Origin: Massilia sp. CF038
GTDB taxonomy: Bacteria > Pseudomonadota > Gammaproteobacteria > Burkholderiales > Burkholderiaceae_D
NCBI RefSeq assembly: GCF_900129765.1
Contig: NZ_FQWU01000004.1
Coordinates: forward strand, 299,629 to 363,628
DNA length: 64,000 nucleotides
Reading direction: 5' to 3'
The notes under the pieces are model-generated. The model was not told the origin of the DNA. It was given only the letters and a program-made list of their open reading frames with translations, and ran no database searches. Positions 41,406-50,369 of this stretch are shown here, one piece after another. Positions within the stretch are counted from its first letter, which is position 1. The number at the start of each line of letters is the position of its first letter. A program made the position numbers and the translations under genes.

Positions 41406-43247
41406 TTATTCCACGGCCACGGGCGATGCCAGCTCTTCATCCTTGCGCGCCTGCTGGCGCTCCCACATCTGCGCATACAGGCCGTTGGCAGCCAGCAGCA
41501 CCTGATGTGTGCCACGTTCGACAATGCGTCCGTGATCGAGCACCAGGATCTGCTGCGCATCTGCCACCGTTGAGAGGCGGTGCGCGATCACCAGCGTGGT
41601 GCGGTTCTTGGCGATTTCCTTCAACTGCCCCTGGATCGCCTGCTCGGCTTTTGAGTCGAGTGCGGATGTCGCCTCGTCGAAGATGAGTATCGCTGGATTT
41701 TTCAGCAGCGTACGGGCAATCGCCACCCGCTGCTTCTCGCCGCCCGACAGTTTCAGGCCGCGTTCACCCACCATGGTTTTGTACCCGTCCGGCAGACTCT
41801 CGATGAAATCGTGGATCGACGCGGCGCGCGCGGCAGCCACGATATCGTCATGCGTTGCGCCCGGTTTGCCATAGGCGATGTTGTATTCGATGGTGTCGTT
41901 GAACAGCACCGTATCCTGGGGCACGATGCCGATCGCGCCGCGCAGCGACTCCTGCGTCACATTGCGCAGGTCCTGACCGTCAATGGTGATGCTGCCGTCA
42001 TTGACATCATAAAAACGGAACAGCAGGCGTGACAGCGTTGATTTGCCTGAGCCGCTGTGCCCCACCACGGCAGTGGTGGTCCCGGCCGCAATGGTGAAGT
42101 CGACATCGAACAGGATCTGGCGCTTGGCTTCGTAGCTGAAGTTAACTTTGCTGAAGGCGACCTTGGCGCCGTGTGTGACCAACGGCTTTGCATCCGCGCC
42201 ATCGGCCACTTCGCGGTTCTGGTCCAGCAGCGAGAACAGACGCTCCATGTCGGCCAGGCTTTGTTTGATTTCGCGGTAGATCACGCCCAGGAAATTGAGC
42301 GGAATGTAAAGCTGGATCATGAAGGCGTTGACCAGCACCAGATCACCCAGCGTCATGGTGCCGGCGATCACACCGGCCGTGGCGCGCCACAGGATCAGGG
42401 TCACGGCGGTGGCGATGATCAGCGACTGCCCCGTATTCAGGATGGACAGCGATGTCTGCGAGCGCACGGCGGCGTTCTCGTAGCTTTGCAGGCCTTCGTC
42501 GTAACGCTTCGCTTCGTAGTCTTCGTTACCGAAGTACTTGACGGTTTCATAGTTGATCAGCGAGTCGATGGCCTTGGTGTTGGCCTTCGAATCAAGATCG
42601 TTCATGGTGCGGCGGAAGTGGGTGCGCCAGTCTGTCACCAGGACCGTGAAAGTAATGTAGCTCACCAGCGCCACCGCCGTGATGGCGGTGAACCAGATGT
42701 CGTAATGCGTTACCAGGTAGCCCAGCACCAGCGTGATCTCGACCAGTGTCGGCAAGATGTTAAACAGGGTGTACGAAATGAGGGAGCTGACGCCGCGGGT
42801 GCCGCGCTCGATATCGCGCGTCATGCCGCCGGTCTGGCGGTTCAGGTGAAAGCGCAGCGACAGCGCGTGCAGGTGGCGAAACACTTGCAGCGCAATGGTG
42901 CGCACCGCGCGCTGAGTGACCCGCGCAAACAAGAATTCGCGCAACTCGGTAAATACGGTGGTGGACAAACGCAGCAAGCCATAGGCGACGAGCGCGCCGA
43001 GTGGCAAAACCAGCAAGGCTTTCGGGTTGCCCGGGTCGATCGTCATCTGGTCGATGAGTTTTTTCAGCACGACCGGCACGCCCACGTTGGCCAGCTTGGC
43101 GCCGATCAGCGCGCCCATGGCGGCGATCACCCGCCATTTGTAGACCCACAGGTAGGGGAACAAGGTTTGGATGACAGCCCAGTCACTGCGGACCACCGCT
43201 TTGGGGTCGGTAACAGGGACTGGCGGTGAAGTGGCATTTCGGCGCAT
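41406..43247 (-). CDS. Atm1/HMT-type ABC exporter (ABCB7 family)
   Basis: A 613-residue half transporter with an N-terminal six-helix membrane domain and a C-terminal ATPase. Family hallmarks are DSLINYETVKYFGNEDYEAK and the glutathione-contacting region SILNTGQSLIIATAVT. ATPase motifs are GHSGSGKSTLSRLLFRFYD, LSGGEKQRVAIARTLL and AILIFDEATSALD. Homologs export glutathione-linked persulfide or metal complexes from the cytoplasm. ATG 43247 is chosen; the longer frame upstream would overlap the divergent thioesterase gene. Confidence 0.92.
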   Translation of the reverse strand: MRRNATSPPVPVTDPKAVVRSDWAVIQTLFPYLWVYKWRVIAAMGALIGAKLANVGVPVVLKKLIDQMTIDPGNPKALLVLPLGALVAYGLLRLSTTVFTELREFLFARVTQRAVRTIALQVFRHLHALSLRFHLNRQTGGMTRDIERGTRGVSSLISYTLFNILPTLVEITLVLGYLVTHYDIWFTAITAVALVSYITFTVLVTDWRTHFRRTMNDLDSKANTKAIDSLINYETVKYFGNEDYEAKRYDEGLQSYENAAVRSQTSLSILNTGQSLIIATAVTLILWRATAGVIAGTMTLGDLVLVNAFMIQLYIPLNFLGVIYREIKQSLADMERLFSLLDQNREVADGADAKPLVTHGAKVAFSKVNFSYEAKRQILFDVDFTIAAGTTTAVVGHSGSGKSTLSRLLFRFYDVNDGSITIDGQDLRNVTQESLRGAIGIVPQDTVLFNDTIEYNIAYGKPGATHDDIVAAARAASIHDFIESLPDGYKTMVGERGLKLSGGEKQRVAIARTLLKNPAILIFDEATSALDSKAEQAIQGQLKEIAKNRTTLVIAHRLSTVADAQQILVLDHGRIVERGTHQVLLAANGLYAQMWERQQARKDEELASPVAVE

Positions 43248-43308
43248 GGCAGAGCTCGGGGATTTATGGTTCAATCCTGAGGATTGTAGCCCTTCACGAG
43301 ATTTCAAG

Positions 43309-43746
43309 ATGACCACGCCCGAAAATGCCAGCCCTACCCCAGTCAAAACCGGCCTTCCTGCCGGCAAGATGCCGCAACTGAGGGTGATGCCCGCACCGTC
43401 CGACGCCAATGTGTATGGCGACGTGTTTGGCGGCTGGATCATGGCCCAGGTCGACATTGCCGGCTCCTTGCCGGCCACCCGCCGCGCCAACGGCCGCGTC
43501 GCCACCATCGCGGTGAATTCCTTCCTGTTCAAAAATCCGGTGTTCGTGGGCGATCTGCTGTCGTTTTACGCGGACGTGGTCAAGGTCGGCAACACGTCAA
43601 TCACGGTGTACGTGGAAGTGTATGCAGAGCGTAACCGCCTGCAGGCCGATACGGTCAAGGTCACCGAAGCGACGCTGACCTATGTGGCCACCGGTGACGA
43701 CCGCAAGCCGCGCCAGCTGCCGCCACTCGAGTCGCTCGTTTCCTGA
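43309..43746 (+). CDS. Acyl-CoA thioesterase, YciA type
   Basis: A 145-residue hotdog-fold enzyme hydrolysing acyl-CoA to free acid and CoA. It shows PSDANVYGDVFGGWIMAQVD with the catalytic aspartate/asparagine region, the ATIAVNSFLFKNPVFVGDLL strand-helix and SITVYVEVYAER. The frame extends upstream, but ATG 43309 gives the usual family length. Divergent from the ABC exporter; 9 bases before the PhoD-type gene. Confidence 0.9.
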   Translation: MTTPENASPTPVKTGLPAGKMPQLRVMPAPSDANVYGDVFGGWIMAQVDIAGSLPATRRANGRVATIAVNSFLFKNPVFVGDLLSFYADVVKVGNTSITVYVEVYAERNRLQADTVKVTEATLTYVATGDDRKPRQLPPLESLVS

Positions 43747-43755
43747 TTCCGGCAC

Positions 43756-45297
43756 ATGCAGCGCCGCGATTTTTTGCTGGGCGCTGCCGCCGGCTGCCTG
43801 ATTGCCCCAGCGGGCGCGCGCACCGCAGATGACCCGTTCCGTCTTGGCGTCGCCTCCGGTTCGCCCCTGCCTGATTCGGTGGTGCTGTGGACGCGGATCC
43901 TTACCGATCCGCTGAACGCGTCGATACTTCCCCTTGCCTACAGCGTGCGCTGGGAAGTGGCGCACGACCAGGCCTTCGCCCGCATCGCCGCCAAGGGTAG
44001 CGCGCAAGCGCTGCCGTCGCTCGCGCATAGCGTGCACGTGGATGTGAAGGGCCTGGCACCGGGGCGCTGGTATTGGTATCGCTTTATGCTGGGCGATGCC
44101 GTGAGCCCGGTCGGCCGTACGCGAACGGCCCCTGCTGCGGACGAGATGCCGGATGTGCTCAAACTGGCCGTGGCCTCGTGCCAGCACTGGGAGTTTGGCA
44201 GCTATGGCGCGCACCGGCATATCGCGCAAGCTGCGCCAGACCTTGTGGCGTTTTTGGGCGATTACATTTACGAGTGGGGACCGTACAGTTTGCAGCACCC
44301 GGAGCGCGCCTTGCGCGTGGATGAATCGTTCACGCTGGCGCAGTACCGTGCGCGTTATGCTCAGTACAAGAGCGACCCGCGTTTGCAGGCGGCGCACCTT
44401 GCTGCGCCATGGATCGTGACGTGGGACGATCACGAAGTCGCCAACGACTATGCACGCGATGTGGATGAGCGGCTTGCTGTCGACTTTGCGGCGCGGCGCG
44501 CGGCTGCCTATCAGGCGTTCTATGAGCACATGCCCGTGCGCCTGGCGGTGCCACGTGCGAATGCGTTTGGCGAGATGCGAATCTATCAGCGCTATGACTG
44601 GGGACGGCTGGCACGCTTTCATGTGCTGGACGATCGCCAGTACCGTGCCACGCATGCCTGCCCGCCCAAAAATCGCGGTGGATCGAGTTCCATCACGCGC
44701 GCCTGCAAGGCCCTGGCGGATCCGCACCGCAGCATGTTGGGTGCGGCGCAGGAAGCTTGGCTGAACGATGGTTTGAAGACGTCACCGGCGCGCTGGAATA
44801 TCCTGGCGCAGCAAACGCCGATGGCGCAATCGAGCCAGTTGCCGGTGATGGCGCCGGGCGCGGGGCGGTTCTGGAATGACGGGTGGGATGGTTATCCGGC
44901 GGCTCGCGCGCGGCTGTTCCAGGCACTCAGCGCCAGCAAGGCCGCCAATCCGGTGGTGCTGGCGGGGGATGTGCACACGTTTTATGCAAGCGACTTGCAG
45001 AACGATTTTGACCGACCTGCATCGAAGCGCAATCCGGTGATTGCCAGCGAGTTTTGCGGAACGTCTGTGACGTCGAGCTCACGGCCGCAGGCGCGCACGC
45101 AGCAGTATGTCGAGATGAATCCGCATGTGAAGTATGGGCGCAGTGATAAGCGCGGGTTCATGCTGATGGAGGTCAAGCCCAAGAAAACGGTAACGCTGTT
45201 TGTCGGGCTTGATGATGTGCGCGATCCGAATTCAGGCGCGCAGACGCTCGCGTCGTTCGTGGTGGAGGATGGCGTAGCGGGCGCCAAGCGACTCTAA
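43756..45297 (+). CDS. Alkaline phosphatase D (PhoD) family metallophosphoesterase, Tat-exported
   Basis: A 513-residue phosphatase/phosphodiesterase. It opens with a twin-arginine signal, QRRDFLLGAAAGCLIAPAGA, and an N-terminal PhoD domain starting FRLGVASGSPLPDSVVLWTR. The metallophosphatase core has VASCQHWEFG, FLGDYIYEWG, TWDDHEVANDYA and VVLAGDVHTFYAS, covering the metal ligands. It acts in the periplasm after folding in the cytoplasm. Its stop codon is directly followed by palindromic repeat copy 4. It probably shares a transcript with the thioesterase gene. Confidence 0.93.
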   Translation: MQRRDFLLGAAAGCLIAPAGARTADDPFRLGVASGSPLPDSVVLWTRILTDPLNASILPLAYSVRWEVAHDQAFARIAAKGSAQALPSLAHSVHVDVKGLAPGRWYWYRFMLGDAVSPVGRTRTAPAADEMPDVLKLAVASCQHWEFGSYGAHRHIAQAAPDLVAFLGDYIYEWGPYSLQHPERALRVDESFTLAQYRARYAQYKSDPRLQAAHLAAPWIVTWDDHEVANDYARDVDERLAVDFAARRAAAYQAFYEHMPVRLAVPRANAFGEMRIYQRYDWGRLARFHVLDDRQYRATHACPPKNRGGSSSITRACKALADPHRSMLGAAQEAWLNDGLKTSPARWNILAQQTPMAQSSQLPVMAPGAGRFWNDGWDGYPAARARLFQALSASKAANPVVLAGDVHTFYASDLQNDFDRPASKRNPVIASEFCGTSVTSSSRPQARTQQYVEMNPHVKYGRSDKRGFMLMEVKPKKTVTLFVGLDDVRDPNSGAQTLASFVVEDGVAGAKRL

Positions 45298-45300
45298 CCA

Positions 45301-45384
45301 CATCGCCCTCGCGGAGGCGGGGGCCTATACCATGTAACCGAATTCGGCAACGTGGAATGGGCCCCCGCCTCCGCGAGGGCGACG
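45301..45384. repeat. Dispersed palindromic repeat, copy 4
   Basis: Left end CATCGCCCTCGCGGAGGCGG, right end CCGCCTCCGCGAGGGCGACG; the spacer is nearly identical to that of copy 5 (CCTATACCATGT, CCGAATTCGGCAACGTGG). It begins 3 bases after the phoD-type stop. With the fadD remnant and copy 5 it accounts for the 354-base stretch 45298-45651 that lacks an intact gene. Confidence 0.88.
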
Positions 45385-45416
45385 GGTTTTAGTGCGCAGG
45401 TTTCTTCAGGTGCGGG

Positions 45417-45510
45417 TTACGCTGCTTTTTTCTCGTCGCGCAGTTCGCGGCGCAGAATTTTGCCGACGTTGGTCTTCGGCAGATCCTTGCGGAACTCGAT
45501 GTACTTCGGC
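45417..45510 (-). pseudogene. Duplicated 3' fragment of the neighbouring fadD gene
   Basis: Ninety bases (45421-45510) match the 3' end of the fadD gene at 45656-45745 at 88 positions by my count. On the minus strand they encode [20 protein letters not shown], then LRDEKKAA and a stop, the exact FadD C-terminus. Upstream of that the match ends abruptly in unrelated sequence, so this is a tail fragment without a start. It sits between repeat copies 4 and 5. The match to the second fadD paralog is clearly weaker. Confidence 0.88.
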
Positions 45511-45545
45511 TATTCCACCCGCGAGTTGCTAGGCGGGTAGAACCA

Positions 45546-45642
45546 CATCGCCCTCGCGAAGGCGGGCTCGCATGCGAGCCCCCTATACCATGTGACCGAA
45601 TTCGGCAACGTGGTATGGGCCCCCGCCTCCGCGAGGGCGATG
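45546..45642. repeat. Dispersed palindromic repeat, copy 5, with inserted small palindrome
   Basis: Ends are CATCGCCCTCGCGAAGGCGG and CCCGCCTCCGCGAGGGCGATG. This copy is longer because GGGCTCGCATGCGAGCCC, an 18-base perfect palindrome, occupies 45564-45581. It lies 10 bases after the fadD stop codon in the sense of transcription and could act as the fadD transcript end. Confidence 0.88.
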
Positions 45643-45651
45643 GTGGTTTGC

Positions 45652-47334
45652 TTAAGCTGCTTTCTTCTCGTCGCGCAGTTCGCGGCGCAGAATTTTTCCG
45701 ACGTTGGTCTTCGGCAGATCCTTGCGGAACTCGATGTACTTCGGCTTTTTGTACCCGGTCAGTTCAGCCTTGCAGTATTCCTGCAGATCGTCTTCGGTCA
45801 GGTTCGGATCGCGCTTGACGACGAACAGCTTGACCGCCTCGCCCGAATTCTTGTCCGGCACACCAACACAGGCGCATTCCAGCACGCCAGGGTGGGCCGA
45901 GATTACCGCTTCCACTTCGTTCGGGTAGACGTTAAAGCCCGAGACCAGAATCATGTCTTTCTTGCGGTCGACGATCTTGGTGTAGCCGCGTTCATCCATG
46001 ATGCCCACGTCGCCAGTCTTGAAGAAGCCGTCAGCAGTGATTGCCTGCGCCGTTTCGTCGTCGCGCTGCCAGTAGCCGGCCATGACCTGCGGACCGCGAA
46101 TGGCAATCTCGCCACGTTCGCCCAGCGGCACTTCCTTGCCATCGTCGTCGAGGATGCGGATTTCGGTCGATGGATACGGCAGGCCAATCATGCCGGTAAA
46201 TTCCTTGATGTCGCAGCGGTTGGCGGTGGCCACCGGCGAGGTCTCGGACAAACCATAGCCTTCGATGATCGGGGTGCCGGTCAGCTTGAGCCACTTGTCT
46301 GCCACTGCCTGCTGCACGGACATGCCGCCGCCGTTGCAAATTTTCAGGCCCGAAAAATCGACGTTGGCGAAGTCGGGATTGTTCATCAAGCCGTTGTACA
46401 GCGTGTTCACGGCCGGGAAAATGTTGACGCGGTATTTGCCCATCTCCTTGACGAAGCCAGGGATGTCGCGCGGATTTGGAATCAGCACATTCATGCCGCC
46501 CAGGCGCGTGGCCATCAGCGCGCAAACCGTCAGCGAATAGATGTGATACAGCGGCAGCGCGCAAATGAAGACCAGTTGCTGGTCCTTCGGCAGCGTGTTC
46601 AAGGTTGGCTGCAGCCAGGCTTCGTTCTGCAGCACGTTGGCGATCACGTTACGGTGCAGCAGAACCGCGCCCTTGGATACACCCGTGGTGCCGCCCGTGT
46701 ACTGCAGGAAGGCGATGTCGTCATGACCCAGGGTGACCGGCTTGAGTGTCAGGCGTGTGCCTTCGGCCAGCACCTTGTTGAAGGCGATCGCGTTTGGCAG
46801 CGAAAATTCCGGCACCATTTTCTTGACCTTGCGGACCACCAGATTGACGATGGTTCCCTTGACGAAGCCCAGCAGATCGCCCATGTTAGCCACGATGACG
46901 TGCTTGACCTGGGTCTTCGGCAGAACCTGTTCCACGGTGGTGGCAAAGTTCTCCAGCACGATGATCGCTTCGGCGCCGGAGTCGGTCAGCTGGTGCTGCA
47001 GTTCGCGCGGGGTGTACAGCGGATTGACGTTGACGACCACAAAACCGGCACGCATGACGGCCGCCATCGCGACCGGGTATTGCAGAATGTTGGGCATCAT
47101 GATGGCCACGCGCGCGCCCTGTTTCATGCCGCGCGACTGCAGCCATGCACCCATTTGGGCCGACATCGTATCGAGCTCGCCGTAGGTGATGGACTTGTCC
47201 ATGCAGGCGTAGGCCTTGCGGTCCGAGTACTTCTTGAAAGCCTCTTCAAGCAATTGGGTCAGCGACCGGTACTGCGTGTAGTCGATTTCCGCAGGTACGC
47301 CTTCTTGATACGATTTCAGCCAAAACTTGTCCAT
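45652..47334 (-). CDS. fadD: Long-chain fatty acid CoA ligase, paralog 1
   Basis: A 560-residue acyl-CoA synthetase that activates imported fatty acids for beta-oxidation via an acyl-AMP. Motifs are the ATP/AMP signature QYTGGTTGVSKGAVL, EGYGLSETSPVA and the fatty-acid-ligase signature DGFFKTGDVGIMDERGY, with the catalytic lysine near the end in [18 protein letters not shown] precedes the ATG. It follows the second paralog on the same strand after an intrinsic terminator, so it may have its own promoter. Confidence 0.94.
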   Translation of the reverse strand: MDKFWLKSYQEGVPAEIDYTQYRSLTQLLEEAFKKYSDRKAYACMDKSITYGELDTMSAQMGAWLQSRGMKQGARVAIMMPNILQYPVAMAAVMRAGFVVVNVNPLYTPRELQHQLTDSGAEAIIVLENFATTVEQVLPKTQVKHVIVANMGDLLGFVKGTIVNLVVRKVKKMVPEFSLPNAIAFNKVLAEGTRLTLKPVTLGHDDIAFLQYTGGTTGVSKGAVLLHRNVIANVLQNEAWLQPTLNTLPKDQQLVFICALPLYHIYSLTVCALMATRLGGMNVLIPNPRDIPGFVKEMGKYRVNIFPAVNTLYNGLMNNPDFANVDFSGLKICNGGGMSVQQAVADKWLKLTGTPIIEGYGLSETSPVATANRCDIKEFTGMIGLPYPSTEIRILDDDGKEVPLGERGEIAIRGPQVMAGYWQRDDETAQAITADGFFKTGDVGIMDERGYTKIVDRKKDMILVSGFNVYPNEVEAVISAHPGVLECACVGVPDKNSGEAVKLFVVKRDPNLTEDDLQEYCKAELTGYKKPKYIEFRKDLPKTNVGKILRRELRDEKKAA

Positions 47335-47369
47335 CTTGTCCCTCGCTAGTTGTTATTCATTCAGACGCA

Positions 47370-47395
47370 AAAGCCGCCCTGTCAGAGCGGCCTTT
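47370..47395 (-). terminator. Intrinsic terminator between the two fadD genes
   Basis: On the minus strand GGCCGC, loop TCTGACAG, GGCGGC pair (GCCGC/GCGGC core), followed by TTTTG. It lies 15 bases after the stop of the upstream paralog. Confidence 0.65.
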
Positions 47396-47409
47396 GGCGT
47401 CACTGCCCG

Positions 47410-49092
47410 TCAGGCAGCCTTTTTTTCGTCTCGCAGCACTCGGCGCAGGATCTTGCCGACGTTGGTCTTCGGCAGTTCGGTGCGGAACTCGATGTACTTC
47501 GGTTTTTTGTAGCCGGTGAACTGCTGTTTGCAGTATTCCATCAGCTGTTCGCTGGTCAGGTTCGGATCCTTGCGCACCACGAAGACCTTCACGGCTTCGC
47601 CGGAATGCTCGTCAGGCACGCCGATCACGGCGCATTCCAGCACGCCCGGGTGCAGCGCGATCACGCCTTCAAGTTCGTTCGGATATACGTTAAAGCCTGA
47701 TACCAGGATCATGTCTTTCTTGCGGTCGACGATCTTGACGTAGCCGTTGGCGTCCATGATACCGACGTCGCCCGACTTGAAGAAGCCGTCCGGCGTCATG
47801 ACCTTGGCCGTTTCGTCCGGACGGTTCCAGTAGCCAGCCATGACTTGCGGGCCGCGGATCGCGATTTCGCCCGATTCGCCCAGCGCGACAGGATTGCCGT
47901 CGTCGTCCAGGATGGCGATGTCGGTCGATGGCACCGGCAGGCCGATGGTGCCCGAGAATTCGGTCAGGTCGGCGCGGTTGCAGGTGGCCACTGGCGAAGT
48001 TTCGGACAGGCCGTAGCCTTCGATGATGCAGGTGCCGGTGCGCGCCTTCCATTTGTCGTTGACGGCCTGCTGCACGGCCATGCCACCGCCGTTGGAAATC
48101 TTCAGGCCCGAGAAATCGACGTTGACAATGTCAGGGTGATTGAGCAGCGCGTTGTACAGCGTGTTCACGGCTGGCAGCATGTTGATCTTGTACTTGGTCA
48201 GCTCCTTGATGAAGCCCGGGATATCGCGCGGGTTCGGGATCAGGATGTTAAGCGCACCCACGCGGGTGCCCCACATGGCGCACGCTGTCAGCGCAAAGAT
48301 GTGATACAGCGGCAGCGCGCAGACAATGGTGATCTGGTCCACATGCGGCGCCTGCGCCATGGCTGGCTGCGACCAGGCTTCGCTTTGCAGCACGTTGGCG
48401 ATCACGTTGCGGTGGGTCAGGGTGGCGCCCTTGGACACGCCCGTGGTGCCGCCCGTGTACTGCAGGAAGGCGACATCGGTGGCGCTGGCCTTGACCGGGG
48501 TGAAGGTCATGCGCGTGCCCATCGACAGCACTTCCTTGAAGCGCACCGCGTTCGGCAGCGAGAACGGTGGCACCAGCTTCTTGACATTGCGGACCACGAA
48601 ATTGACGATCACGCCTTTCAGGCCGCCCAGCATTTCGCCCATATTGGCCACGACGATGTGCTTGATGCCAGTTTTGGTCAGCACTTGTTCCAGGGTGGTG
48701 GCAAAGTTCTCCAGCACGATGATCGCTTCGCTGCCGGAGTCATTGAGCTGGTGTTCGAGTTCGCGCGGGGTGTAGAGGGGATTGACGTTGACGACGGTGA
48801 AGCCGGCACGCAGGATGGCGGCAATGGCAATCGGGTACTGCAGCACGTTGGGCATCATGACGGCGACGCGGGCGCCTTTTTTCAGGCCCCGGCTTTGCAG
48901 CCAGGCGGCCATCTGCTTCGAGTAGATGTCCAGTTCCTTGTAAGTGAGGAACTTGTCCATGCAAACGTACGCATTGCGGTCCGCGAATTTGGTGAAGGAC
49001 TCTTCCAGCAGCTGGACGAGTGAGCCGTACTGGTCGGGATCGATCTCCGCCGGCATGTTTGGTGGATACGATTTCAGCCAAATTTTGTCCAT
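47410..49092 (-). CDS. Long-chain fatty acid CoA ligase, paralog 2
   Basis: A 560-residue protein, exactly the length of its downstream neighbour and collinear with it throughout. It has QYTGGTTGVSKGATL, EGYGLSETSPVA, DGFFKSGDVGIMDANGY and [13 protein letters not shown]. It likely arose by tandem duplication and may prefer different chain lengths. ATG 49092 (MDKIWLKSYPPN) is chosen over a start 8 codons upstream because AGAGGG lies 7 bases before it and the paralog starts at the same place. The 181 bases upstream hold no gene. Confidence 0.93.
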   Translation of the reverse strand: MDKIWLKSYPPNMPAEIDPDQYGSLVQLLEESFTKFADRNAYVCMDKFLTYKELDIYSKQMAAWLQSRGLKKGARVAVMMPNVLQYPIAIAAILRAGFTVVNVNPLYTPRELEHQLNDSGSEAIIVLENFATTLEQVLTKTGIKHIVVANMGEMLGGLKGVIVNFVVRNVKKLVPPFSLPNAVRFKEVLSMGTRMTFTPVKASATDVAFLQYTGGTTGVSKGATLTHRNVIANVLQSEAWSQPAMAQAPHVDQITIVCALPLYHIFALTACAMWGTRVGALNILIPNPRDIPGFIKELTKYKINMLPAVNTLYNALLNHPDIVNVDFSGLKISNGGGMAVQQAVNDKWKARTGTCIIEGYGLSETSPVATCNRADLTEFSGTIGLPVPSTDIAILDDDGNPVALGESGEIAIRGPQVMAGYWNRPDETAKVMTPDGFFKSGDVGIMDANGYVKIVDRKKDMILVSGFNVYPNELEGVIALHPGVLECAVIGVPDEHSGEAVKVFVVRKDPNLTSEQLMEYCKQQFTGYKKPKYIEFRTELPKTNVGKILRRVLRDEKKAA

Positions 49093-49273
49093 CGTGTGCC
49101 CTCTGTCTCTGTTCATTATCGTTATTGGATCTGGCTTGTGCCAGTCGGTATTTATTTTTTCGCACTAAAAAAGACCGAGCGTGCGCTTTATAACAGCTCT
49201 TGTGATGCTATCGGGCAGAAGCGTGGGATGCAAGAGGTTTTGCTGGTATTTGAGCAAGGGCTCTATCGGATTG

Positions 49274-50359
49274 TCATTGATGCATCACGGCAACAGCCTC
49301 GGCACTGGCCGCCAGGGCTTGCAAGCGCCGATGCCGCTCTTCCTTGTCCAGCTCGGCCAGGGCGCGGGCGGCGGCGTAAAAGCGGGGGAAGGTTTTCTCG
49401 CGCGCCAGCAGTGCGCGGAAGGCGGGAATGAACTCGTTGTAAGTGGCCACGGCGGCCAGATGGGCGTTCGACAGTGGCTCGGCAAAGAAACGGTCGTAAC
49501 CAGCGTAGCCGCCCCAGCTGGTCTTGAGCACCTGATAGTCGTCCTGCAGCTTCTTGAACAGTCGCGCCTTGGCGGCCCGCTTGTCAGCATCGGGCACTTG
49601 CGATGTATATACGCGTTCAAGTTCGCGCCGGCAATCCATCAGCAAAGCCAAGAATTGCTTTTTGCGCGCGGAGAAACGCAAAAAATTCTCGTGCATGGCC
49701 GGGTTGCCGAATTCAGCCAGCCAGCGCTCGACACCGGCTTCTTCCACCGCACTGGCAAAGGATTCGTTGAATTGCGAGTCGCCCTGCACATACACTACCT
49801 GGTGCGACAGTTCATGGAACAGCAGCCGCGCCAGTTCCGCATCGGGATAATTGATGAAGGTCGATACCAGCGGGTCGTTGAACCAGCCCAGCGTGGAATA
49901 GGCCGGCACGCCGCCCACCTGCACATCCATGCCTTCCTCGCGCAGGGAGCGCGCAAAGGCGACCGCCTCGTCCTTGCTGTAATAACCCTTGTAGCTGACG
50001 CAGCCGGCTACCGGAAAGCACCACTGAACTGGCTTGAGCGACAGCTCGGGCGCCGCCACCACATTCCACAGCACGAAGGGACGCTTGAGCGCAGCGTAAT
50101 TACGGTAGCTTTTATTGTCTGGCAGGCCCAGCTCCTGCACGGCAAAGGTGCGGATCTGGCGCGCGGTGGCCAGGCGCAGTTTGAGTTTGGCGTCGGTGTG
50201 CTCGTCGCTCAGCCAGTCTTCGATGGGACGGGCATCGTTCAGCAGCGACAGTTGGCCGTGGGCGGCCTGGGCGTAGTAATTAAGGCTAGAACAACTGGCA
50301 AGCATGGCGGCCGCCGCCAGCGCCAGCAGTAAATGTTTGGCGGCGCGGCTGACCTTCAT
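49274..50359 (-). CDS. Putative aminopeptidase lipoprotein (PF10023 type)
   Basis: A 361-residue protein. A lipoprotein signal peptide ends in the lipobox LASC, with Cys near residue 23. The body matches the Aminopep family I recall as PF10023, with the zinc motif HELSHQVVYVQGDSQFNESFA holding HExxH-like histidines and a downstream glutamate. It probably acts at the outer or inner membrane facing the periplasm. AAGGAG precedes the ATG. It starts 10 bases after the molybdopterin oxidoreductase stop and may share its transcript. Confidence 0.85.
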   Translation of the reverse strand: MKVSRAAKHLLLALAAAAMLASCSSLNYYAQAAHGQLSLLNDARPIEDWLSDEHTDAKLKLRLATARQIRTFAVQELGLPDNKSYRNYAALKRPFVLWNVVAAPELSLKPVQWCFPVAGCVSYKGYYSKDEAVAFARSLREEGMDVQVGGVPAYSTLGWFNDPLVSTFINYPDAELARLLFHELSHQVVYVQGDSQFNESFASAVEEAGVERWLAEFGNPAMHENFLRFSARKKQFLALLMDCRRELERVYTSQVPDADKRAAKARLFKKLQDDYQVLKTSWGGYAGYDRFFAEPLSNAHLAAVATYNEFIPAFRALLAREKTFPRFYAAARALAELDKEERHRRLQALAASAEAVAVMHQ

Positions 50360-50369
50360 GTGTTGCTCC

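Noticed and set aside
47845..49023. Plus-strand open frame opposite the second fadD gene, and a similar one opposite the first
   Set aside because: Both are reflections of the paralogous fadD genes; their mutual similarity simply follows from the paralogy.
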